From assembly GCA_902795715.1 (NCBI GenBank), contig CADBME010000089.1:1-6996 (forward strand): DNA of 6,996 bases, in the 5' to 3' direction. This document shows positions 1-4,838 of the stretch, piece after piece (position 1 is the stretch's first letter; each line of letters starts with the position of its first letter). The translations under genes were made by a program, and so were the position numbers. Origin of the DNA: an uncultured Lachnospiraceae bacterium (GTDB lineage: Bacteria > Bacillota_A > Clostridia > Lachnospirales > Lachnospiraceae). The notes below the pieces were generated by a model. The model saw only the letters and a program-made list of their open reading frames with translations, had not been told where the DNA came from and did not search any database.

Positions 1-73
1 AAGGGCAATATCTCATTTTGTTCAGGGAACAGGGCATTTATCTTGGCTTCCAGTGTTTTTTTATTGAAATTCG
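1..73. other. Unassigned left edge, possible 3' end of an upstream gene
   Basis: All three forward frames are open from base 1. They reach stop codons at 65-67 (frame 2), 79-81 (frame 1) and 87-89 (frame 3), so any of them could be the tail of a truncated forward gene. A reverse frame is also open from about position 83 to the edge, but it lacks an ATG, GTG or convincing ribosome binding site. The piece is too short to recognise a protein. The terminator-like hairpin just downstream favours a forward gene ending here; that is inference. Confidence 0.25.
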
Positions 74-108
74 GTCTTTAAATCGTTGATTAATCCAGAC
101 TTTTTTTT
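74..108 (+). terminator. Possible intrinsic terminator of the upstream unit
   Basis: GTCT at 74-77 pairs with AGAC at 97-100. Inside that, TT pairs with AA, and AATC at 81-84 pairs with GATT at 88-91 around a GTT loop. The result is about ten pairs with a one-base bulge on the left and a three-base bulge on the right, followed at once by eight T residues (101-108). The stem is AT-rich and bulged, so the call is tentative. It lies immediately before the deacetylase promoter, a sensible place for a transcription-unit boundary. Confidence 0.4.
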
Positions 109-120
109 ATTGAGCTATTG

Positions 121-129
121 TGATATGAT
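121..129 (+). promoter_or_regulatory. Extended -10 promoter of the deacetylase-regulator unit
   Basis: TGATATGAT at 121-129 matches the extended -10 form TGn-TATAAT with one mismatch. No good -35 hexamer lies 16-18 bp upstream, where a T-tract sits, as is tolerated for extended -10 promoters. Transcription would start near 136, giving a leader of about 35 nt that includes the ribosome binding site GAGGAG at 154-159. Confidence 0.45.
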
Positions 130-169
130 AGCAGATAGCGAAATTAAAAACTTGAGGAGTGGATAAATA

Positions 170-1144
170 ATGAAAAGAAGTATTAAGGTCTTTGTGAGCT
201 TCATACTAACTCTGGTCCTGGTTGTATCCTGTATCCCCCTATCTGTTCATGCAGGGAAATACAGCAAGTATTCCAATTCTACCGTGGAGTTTGGCCTGAA
301 TTTAAGAACAGACCATAAGAAACCAAGCTGCAATAAGCCCAAAGGGGTTAAGAAAATCTCCAAATACGATACTTATTATTACGACACCAAAGCATATAAG
401 AAAAAGGATAAGGTGATTTACCTGACCTTTGATTGCGGCTACGAGAATGGAAATACAAAAAAAATCCTGAAGACATTAAAGAAGAATAAGATTAAAGCTA
501 TCTTTTTTGTAACAGAACGATACATTAAGAAAAATACCAAGCTGGTTAAGAGAATGAAAAAAGAGGGGCATCTTGTCGGAAACCACACATGTAATCATCT
601 TCGCATGACAAAGCTGTCTGTGAAGAAGATGAAAAAAGAGGTGACCCAGTGTGCTAAAACCATGAAGAAGAAAACCGGTTACGATATGGATCCCTATTTC
701 AGACCGCCGGAGGGAGTTTACAGCGTTCGGGTTATGAAGGTTATGCAGGATCTGGGATATCATACCATACTGTGGAGCCTGGCTTTATATGATTATGATG
801 AAAAAGATCAGCCGGGTGCAGATTATGTGGTTAAAAAGTTTAAAAAACACCATTTTTGTGGCATGATTCCTTTGCTTCATGTCATTTCATCCTCAGACAG
901 GAAAGCACTGCCCAGAGTCATTTCCACCATGAAAAAGAAAGGCTATCGTTTCGGAAGCCTGGATGAATTTGCCACACATAAGAGTGAGGAGAAGAAGAAG
1001 GACAAGGATAAGAAGACAACAGAAACTCCGAAGGCAAAGAGTCAGAAGACGACAGAAGCTGCTGAAGAGAATAATGAAAAGACGACAGTAGCATCTGAAG
1101 AGAATAGTGAAAAGACGACAGAAACTTCTGATAATAAGAAATAA
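170..1144 (+). CDS. pdaA: PdaA-type polysaccharide (peptidoglycan) deacetylase, secreted
   Basis: A 324-residue exported protein of the NodB-homology, carbohydrate esterase 4 family. Its pattern follows Bacillus PdaA, which removes N-acetyl groups from murein on the way to muramic delta-lactam. The N-terminus is a signal sequence with a hydrophobic core at about 7-25. Cleavage could follow VHA at 28, or VVSC at 18-21 could act as a lipobox. The catalytic domain spans about 80-268: TFDCGYENG with D88 as expected base, H139 and H143 as metal ligands in NHTCNH, RPPEG at 178-182, and LLH ending at H237. The usual second Asp of the DDG triad is Cys89; Bacillus PdaA has Asn there, so departure is known in the family. 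Lysine makes up about 19 percent of residues. The tail after 270 is low-complexity K/T/E with KTTE-like repeats, possibly a wall-binding spacer. Start: ATG with GAGGAG ten bases upstream. The regulator gene follows after 13 bp. A sporulation role is not shown by the sequence. Confidence 0.9.
   Translation: MKRSIKVFVSFILTLVLVVSCIPLSVHAGKYSKYSNSTVEFGLNLRTDHKKPSCNKPKGVKKISKYDTYYYDTKAYKKKDKVIYLTFDCGYENGNTKKILKTLKKNKIKAIFFVTERYIKKNTKLVKRMKKEGHLVGNHTCNHLRMTKLSVKKMKKEVTQCAKTMKKKTGYDMDPYFRPPEGVYSVRVMKVMQDLGYHTILWSLALYDYDEKDQPGADYVVKKFKKHHFCGMIPLLHVISSSDRKALPRVISTMKKKGYRFGSLDEFATHKSEEKKKDKDKKTTETPKAKSQKTTEAAEENNEKTTVASEENSEKTTETSDNKK
1064..1129 (+). repeat. 33-bp tandem repeat in the deacetylase tail (two copies)
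   Basis: Two adjacent 33-bp copies (1064-1096 and 1097-1129) match at about 29 of 33 bases. They encode EENNEKTTVAS and EENSEKTTETS, residues 299-309 and 310-320. The preceding KTTE-containing segments look like more diverged copies. Length in multiples of three keeps the frame, as expected of a slippage-expanded spacer in an extracellular protein. Confidence 0.8.
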
Positions 1145-1157
1145 TAGGAAGAATAAC

Positions 1158-1925
1158 ATGGTGATAGCAATCTGTGATGATGACCGACTTTGGAACAGGC
1201 AGGCCAGTGAGATTATACAAGGGTATTTTAAAGAAGAGAATGAATCAGTTGAAATTCTTTGTTTTGAGGATGGAGACCAGCTGCTCTCTTACAGGGAAAG
1301 GCCGATTTCTCTTCTTTTTATGGACATCGAATTCGATGGGGCCGACAGGGCAAAGAGTCAGAAGACTGACAGGGAAATGGGTCAGACTGCTGACAGGGAA
1401 AACGGAATTGATTTTGGAAGAAAGGTCAACAGGCTCTGGCCGGAATGTCAGGTCGTTTACTGCTCTAATTATATGAATTATGCTCTGGACGTTTACGATA
1501 CCGATCATGTTTATTATGTGGTGAAATCCCAGTTCAGAGACCGGATTCCCCAAATCTTTAAAAAGATCCGGTCTTCGGAAAAGCATAAAGGAGAAAAATG
1601 CTGTTTCAGGCTGATCGGCGGAGAGCTTGCATGCATTCCTTTGAAAAATCTGATTTATTTTGAAAGGAAATCCCGTTATACCCAGATTCATACTATAGAA
1701 GAAACCTACAGGATTAAGGAAAAGATTTCGGATTTGCTGACTATGGTGCCTTCCGGTTTCTTTACCCGATGTCACAACAGTTATCTCTTGAATATGGAGC
1801 ATATTGCTCATAAAAGAGGGAATTCCTATGAGCTGACCAGTGGGGAGGAGATTCCGGTAAGCCGGGGATATGCCAAATCGACCAGAGGGGAATTCCTTGC
1901 CTGGTGCGCAGATTATATGAGATAA
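1158..1925 (+). CDS. LytTR-family response regulator with an insertion in the receiver domain
   Basis: A 255-residue two-domain transcription factor. Residues 1-140 form a CheY-like receiver: acidic pair D7-D8 in AICDDD, phosphoacceptor D56 in LFMDIE, S103 as the Ser/Thr switch position and K123 as the conserved lysine. Residues about 148-255 form a LytTR DNA-binding domain of the AgrA/VirR/LytR type, with the signature FFTRCHNSYLLN at 201-212 and IPVSRGYA at 232-239. Between D56 and the usual NGI motif (82-84) there is an insertion of about 20 residues (62-82) made of an 8-residue repeat; in relatives these motifs are separated by only a few residues. ATG 1158 is preferred because AGGAAG lies at 1146-1151, six bases upstream; the longer in-frame version from 1107 would overlap the deacetylase gene. 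The 13-bp gap suggests co-transcription with the deacetylase, which it may control along with other wall or peptide-signalling genes. No sensor kinase is in the window. Confidence 0.9.
   Translation: MVIAICDDDRLWNRQASEIIQGYFKEENESVEILCFEDGDQLLSYRERPISLLFMDIEFDGADRAKSQKTDREMGQTADRENGIDFGRKVNRLWPECQVVYCSNYMNYALDVYDTDHVYYVVKSQFRDRIPQIFKKIRSSEKHKGEKCCFRLIGGELACIPLKNLIYFERKSRYTQIHTIEETYRIKEKISDLLTMVPSGFFTRCHNSYLLNMEHIAHKRGNSYELTSGEEIPVSRGYAKSTRGEFLAWCADYMR
1344..1405 (+). repeat. 24-bp tandem repeat inside the receiver domain (about 2.5 copies)
   Basis: Copies lie at 1344-1367, 1368-1391 and, partially, 1392-1405. Copies 1 and 2 match at 18 of 24 bases, and the partial copy matches copy 2 at 12 of 14. 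They encode DRAKSQKT, DREMGQTA and DRENG, and fill the loop that follows the phosphoacceptor Asp. Copy 1 contains an 18-nt word also present at 1033-1050 in the deacetylase gene. Confidence 0.8.
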
Positions 1926-2007
1926 AGATAAAGTGCGGGATTGGGAGAGCTGCCATGCAGTGATAGTGAAGCTGGTACATGCCTAAGCATCCAAAGCAAA
2001 CATCCCA

Positions 2008-2985
2008 TCAAAGGGGAATGATTTTCAGACCGCATTTTCGGGCAAGCTTGAGGGAGGCTGTATTCTCTTTTTTTATAAGTGCCCGAATTGTATCAAATTC
2101 ATATTGTTCGATTCCATACTGAATCAGGGCAGGGAGAATCTCAGACAGGATTCCCCTGCCCTGGTATTGTTTCAGGAGAGCATATCCGATTTCAATACCT
2201 TCCTTTCCGTCGTAAAAGCCTGCAATTCCCAGAGCCTTTCCTGCCAGGTCATCCCCTTCTGCCTGCATTTCCTTATGGATACTCTCTTCAATGGCATAGA
2301 ATCCATATCCGTAGAAAGGATATTGATGTGAAATATAGCTTTCAAGATATCGGGCTGCCCGGGAAAATGATTCCTGTGCCGGTTCAGAAGAGGACAGATC
2401 TTCTTCTGTGCCGGCGCTGCAAGTTTCGGAGAACAGAGTTTCCGGGAAAAAACATGCGGCAGGATTGCCTGTATTTTCAAGCTGAAGCTGCAGGAGAAGA
2501 TTCAGATCATTCCGGTCAAGCTCTCGAACTTTGAACTTGTCTGTGCAAAGAATAGTGAGGGGAAGCTTACGGTATCTGCAATAGATTTCGCAAAGGAATC
2601 TCTGTGTTAAGACGGAAGGAGAGTCGATCATCCACGGAGCATTCATAAGACTTTCATCCCTGTTTCCGGGGTGGGAGATTGCAATTCGGGGCCACTTGGC
2701 AGCTGCTGCGATTTCCAGGCCCTGGTCGCTGTCGCATAAGAGAATTGAAAAAGAGCCGGGCCCGGCAGCCTCTGCCGCTTCCCCTGAGGATTCAGGCCTG
2801 GAAATAGATCTCAATTCTCCCTCTTTTTCCAACTTGTATTTCCCCTTTACATACTTCTCCTTCCCTGTACAGAGGTCTTCTGTATTTACCGGAATTATGC
2901 TATAATTAGGAAAATGTTTTTTCAGGTATTTCAGGTATTGTGTCCGGGCCGGTTCCCGGATGGCAAGATAGAGACGGCAGATCAT
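2008..2985 (-). CDS. GNAT-family N-acetyltransferase with extra N-terminal region
   Basis: A 325-residue protein. The C-terminal part (about 146-325) is a GNAT acetyltransferase. Its start resembles the common LETDRLxxRE entry (ILCTDKFKVRELDRND, 145-160); motif A is IEIGYALLKQYQGRGILSE (264-282) with acetyl-CoA-binding QGRGI at 275-279; motif B is the NTASLKLARKCGLK region (308-321). The acceptor cannot be predicted. The first 140 residues are not GNAT. A basic/acidic low-complexity stretch (about 40-77) is followed by SILLCDSD, KWPRIAISH and CEIYCRYRKLPLTIL, which resemble the HAD-like N-terminal lobe I associate with some Lachnospiraceae GNAT proteins; this is from memory, not a search. Residues about 170-208 look like a low-complexity insertion. 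The protein ends almost directly after CGLKIIPL, so the usual last beta strand may be missing. Start: ATG at 2985 with AAAGGA (2994-2999) eight bases upstream. It converges on the LytTR gene with 82 bp between them and no clear terminator, and diverges from mltG. Confidence 0.82.
   Translation of the reverse strand: MICRLYLAIREPARTQYLKYLKKHFPNYSIIPVNTEDLCTGKEKYVKGKYKLEKEGELRSISRPESSGEAAEAAGPGSFSILLCDSDQGLEIAAAAKWPRIAISHPGNRDESLMNAPWMIDSPSVLTQRFLCEIYCRYRKLPLTILCTDKFKVRELDRNDLNLLLQLQLENTGNPAACFFPETLFSETCSAGTEEDLSSSEPAQESFSRAARYLESYISHQYPFYGYGFYAIEESIHKEMQAEGDDLAGKALGIAGFYDGKEGIEIGYALLKQYQGRGILSEILPALIQYGIEQYEFDTIRALIKKENTASLKLARKCGLKIIPL
2898..2906 (+). promoter_or_regulatory. Possible forward extended -10 element inside the acetyltransferase gene
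   Basis: TGCTATAAT is a perfect extended -10 sequence. It is read forward, antisense to the acetyltransferase, about 290 bp before the mltG start. The same nine bases form the prepilin peptidase promoter at 4751-4759. No -35 match is visible. It may drive mltG with a long leader, or simply reflect the codons for residues near NYSIIP on the other strand. Confidence 0.25.
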
Positions 2986-3120
2986 GGCAGGAATCCTTTC
3001 GGCATTAGAATATATGGGGATTCAGGTGGTGGTTTACCGCACCGGACCATGCAGGAGAACTGTCTTATGACAATCCCTGTGTAAGGTTTTGTCGTGATGT
3101 TATTTGTGGATTTATTTTTG

Positions 3121-3149
3121 ATTGTAGAAGATAAAAGAAGGAAAGTAAA
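3121..3149 (-). promoter_or_regulatory. Possible promoter of the acetyltransferase gene
   Basis: Read on the minus strand, TTTACT (3144-3149) and TACAAT (3121-3126) are separated by 17 bp. They match the sigma-A -35 at 4 of 6 and the -10 at 5 of 6. The transcript would start near 3114 and have a leader of about 130 nt. No equally good forward promoter for mltG is seen between 2986 and 3196. Confidence 0.3.
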
Positions 3150-3196
3150 CAGTTTCTTTGGGGGTCTGTGCAGACCTGCAGGAAAAGGAGCAGGAT

Positions 3197-4501
3197 ATGG
3201 ATGAATGGAAGGAAAAAACAGATGATATTTTAGAGAGACGGCTGAACAGGGAAGACCGCCGTCCAAGAAAGCATTCAGCCAGGAAGAGAAAAAAGGAGGA
3301 AGTCATCGAGGACAGCCTGATGGGCAGCCCGGAAGATATGTACGGGAACACGGCTCAAGAGGCCGGGGGCAAGCCCAGGAAAAAGAGAGGTCCTCTGGGC
3401 TGCTTATTCCGGATTCTCCTGCTCCTGATTCTTCTGGGACTGATCTGGCTGGGTGTCGATATGGCCAGGGAGTATTTTCGAAAAAGCCGTCCGGGCGGAA
3501 AAGAAGTGGAGATCACGGTTGAGAAAGGGGACGGTCTTTCAGAAATCACAAAAGAATTGAAGACGAAGGGCGTCGTAAAATACGGACTTCCTTTTGTGAT
3601 CAAGGTGCGGTCGAGTGGTAAAGGGGGAGATCTGCGCTACGGTACTTTTGTCATCGACGACCGGATGTCCCTGGATGATATTTTGAAAATCATGACGACC
3701 AAAGGGGCAACCAGAGACCAGTATATACTGACCATCCCGGAGGGCTACAGTGTCCAGAGGATTGCGGCTCTGCTTGAGAAGAAGGGGCTGATGGATGGCA
3801 AGGAATTTCTTGAGGCAGTCAAAAACTATCAGGGAGACTTTGCTTACCGGTCAGAGCTGCCGGATCCGGAAAAGGTCGATTACACCCTCCAGGGATATCT
3901 CTTCCCGGATACCTACTATCTGGATAAGGATGTTGATCCTGACCAGTTGATTGCAAAAATGCTGGCCAACTTTGAAAAGCATTTTCCGGCGGATAAGCAG
4001 GAAAAAGCTAAGGCTATGAATATGAAGGCGGAGGAGGTCGTGACCAGGGCTTCTCTGGTTCAGCAGGAGACGGTTCTGCCTAAAGAATATCCGATCGTGG
4101 CGGATGTCCTGACTAACCGGCTGGCCATTAACATGAACCTGCAGCTGGATTCCACTGTCGTTTATGCCATAACCGGAGGTCTCTATAATAAGGAAAAAGT
4201 GTACTACAATGATCTGAAAGTAGATTCACTTTATAATACTTATATTCACAAGGGACTGCCTGTCGGCCCCATCTGCTGCCCCGGGGAGGAGGCCATAGAT
4301 GCGGTCCTGAATCCGGATGACAATAACTATCTGTATTTCCAGACAGATTCCCGGGCCGGGGACGGGTCCAATCTCTTTTTTGAGACCTATGAGGAGCATT
4401 CATCAGCCCAGGCCACAACAGCAACCCAGGAGACGGAGACAGAAGCTTCTGAAAGCGAAAGCAGCGGCCAATCCGGGCAGGAATCAACGACGGCCAAATA
4501 A
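3197..4501 (+). CDS. mltG: Endolytic murein transglycosylase MltG
   Basis: A 434-residue YceG/MltG-family lytic transglycosylase, which cuts nascent glycan strands at the outer face of the membrane and is thought to set strand length during elongation. Residues 1-66 are a charged cytoplasmic segment rich in Lys, Arg and Glu, longer than in enterobacterial MltG. Residues 69-88 are the single membrane anchor. A LysM-like subdomain follows (about 102-170, with VEKGDGLSEI). The catalytic domain has PEGYSVQRIA (181-190), GYLFPDTY (233-240), ASLVQQE ending at the expected catalytic Glu E291, then NRL, LQLDSTVVYA, YNTY and GLPVGPICCPG. In Escherichia coli the corresponding motif is ASIIEKE with E218 as catalyst; the Gln at 289 replaces the other, non-catalytic Glu. 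Residues 402-434 are a Ser/Thr/Glu-rich disordered tail. The start is ATG 3197, with AAGGAG (3185-3190) six bases upstream; an in-frame TTG at 3158 is less likely. Transcription ends at the hairpin at 4554-4592. Confidence 0.95.
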   Translation: MDEWKEKTDDILERRLNREDRRPRKHSARKRKKEEVIEDSLMGSPEDMYGNTAQEAGGKPRKKRGPLGCLFRILLLLILLGLIWLGVDMAREYFRKSRPGGKEVEITVEKGDGLSEITKELKTKGVVKYGLPFVIKVRSSGKGGDLRYGTFVIDDRMSLDDILKIMTTKGATRDQYILTIPEGYSVQRIAALLEKKGLMDGKEFLEAVKNYQGDFAYRSELPDPEKVDYTLQGYLFPDTYYLDKDVDPDQLIAKMLANFEKHFPADKQEKAKAMNMKAEEVVTRASLVQQETVLPKEYPIVADVLTNRLAINMNLQLDSTVVYAITGGLYNKEKVYYNDLKVDSLYNTYIHKGLPVGPICCPGEEAIDAVLNPDDNNYLYFQTDSRAGDGSNLFFETYEEHSSAQATTATQETETEASESESSGQSGQESTTAK

Positions 4502-4553
4502 GATTGGCAGCTAAAGAAGTAGAAAATAATTGAAAAACATCGAAGAAAAAGGG

Positions 4554-4592
4554 ATGGAATCTGCCTGAAACAGGCAGTCCATTCCTTTTTTT
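4554..4592 (+). terminator. Intrinsic terminator downstream of mltG
   Basis: CTGCCTG (4561-4567), an AAA loop and CAGGCAG (4571-4577) form a perfect 7-bp stem. It is extended outward by GGAAT (4556-4560) pairing with ATTCC (4581-4585) across a three-base bulge, or alternatively by ATGGA with TCCAT. Seven T residues follow directly (4586-4592). The hairpin lies about 50 bp after the mltG stop codon. Confidence 0.9.
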
Positions 4593-4606
4593 GTCTGCAG
4601 ACAAAA
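4589..4606. repeat. Perfect 18-bp palindrome overlapping the terminator T-tract
   Basis: TTTTGTCTGCAGACAAAA reads the same on both strands. Its left arm uses the last four T residues of the mltG terminator. Its right arm, CAGACAAAA, is also the beginning of the first 43-bp repeat. It could be a protein-binding site, or it may arise by chance from the T-tract meeting the repeat. Confidence 0.6.
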
Positions 4607-4726
4607 GGCTTTATCGCACAGGTGCACTATTTATGTTATACAGACAAAAGGCTTTATCGCAAAGGCGCACTATTTGTATTATGCAAATAAAAGCCTTTAT
4701 CGCAAAATTACAGTAATTTGTCAATA
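4598..4726 (+). repeat. 43-bp direct tandem repeats (two good copies plus one degenerate)
   Basis: Copy 1 (4598-4640) and copy 2 (4641-4683) match at 38 of 43 bases and abut without spacer. Both contain CAGACAAAAGGCTTTATCGC. Copy 3 (4684-4726) keeps 17 of the first 20 bases and then decays, although ACTATTT reappears at 4730. In copy 3 the core AAAGGCTTT is replaced by its reverse complement AAAGCCTTT through one base change. The array occupies the gap between the mltG terminator and the prepilin peptidase promoter. No open reading frame of note runs through it. The function is unknown; the abutting copies exclude a CRISPR array. Confidence 0.85.
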
Positions 4727-4750
4727 ATAACTATTTCTGGAAATAAATTG

Positions 4751-4759
4751 TGCTATAAT
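4751..4759 (+). promoter_or_regulatory. Extended -10 promoter of the prepilin peptidase gene
   Basis: TGCTATAAT is a perfect match to the extended -10 element. The -35 region 17 bp upstream is poor. TTGTCA at 4718-4723 is a good hexamer but too far away at 30 bp. Transcription would start near 4766, giving a leader of about 65-75 nt before the Shine-Dalgarno. Apart from this site, the terminator, the palindrome and the repeats, I see nothing in the gene-free stretch 4502-4833. Confidence 0.7.
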
Positions 4760-4828
4760 CTATGTGGTTAAACCGTGTATAAAAATCATAGTAACCGAAG
4801 CAGTCAACAAGGAGTATTTTGTTTTTGT

Positions 4829-4838
4829 AGGAGGTGAT
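4829..4838 (+). promoter_or_regulatory. Near-perfect Shine-Dalgarno without a canonical start codon nearby
   Basis: AGGAGGTGAT is complementary to ten bases of the usual Firmicutes anti-Shine-Dalgarno. The in-frame GTG (4834-4836) lies inside it and cannot be served by it. No ATG, GTG or TTG in any frame follows until ATG 4933. An ATA codon at 4843-4845, in the prepilin peptidase frame, sits eight bases after AGGAGG, the ideal distance. A second, weaker site AAGGAG lies at 4809-4814. Confidence 0.75.

Noticed and set aside
1..83. Minus-strand open frame running off the left edge
   Set aside because: It has no ATG or GTG, no ribosome binding site and no recognisable motif. Forward frames are equally open over the same bases.
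1107..1157. Longer start for the LytTR regulator at ATG 1107
   Set aside because: It would overlap the deacetylase gene and add 17 Lys/Arg/Asn-rich residues before the receiver domain. ATG 1158 has a well-spaced AGGAAG and begins the first receiver beta strand exactly.
476..1220. Several minus-strand frames opposite the deacetylase
   Set aside because: They are Leu/Phe/Ser-rich shadows of lysine- and glutamate-rich codons, with no start context.
2079..2534. Forward open frame of about 150 codons opposite the acetyltransferase
   Set aside because: It is a shadow of the minus-strand gene, which carries clear GNAT motifs and a ribosome binding site.
3158..3196. Upstream TTG start for mltG
   Set aside because: ATG 3197 is preceded by AAGGAG at ideal spacing; the extra 13 residues have no supporting site.
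4065..4070. Loss of the MltG catalytic Glu in ASLVQQE
   Set aside because: Alignment with the E. coli motif ASIIEKE shows that the changed position is the first, non-catalytic Glu; the catalytic Glu is kept as E291.
4598..4726. CRISPR array
   Set aside because: The repeat copies abut without unique spacers, number only two to three, and no cas genes are present.
4760..4796. Riboswitch or attenuator in the prepilin peptidase leader
   Set aside because: CTATG/CATAG and GGTTA/TAACC could form mutually exclusive short stems, but each has only five pairs, the first arm may lie upstream of the transcript, and no known riboswitch core is visible.
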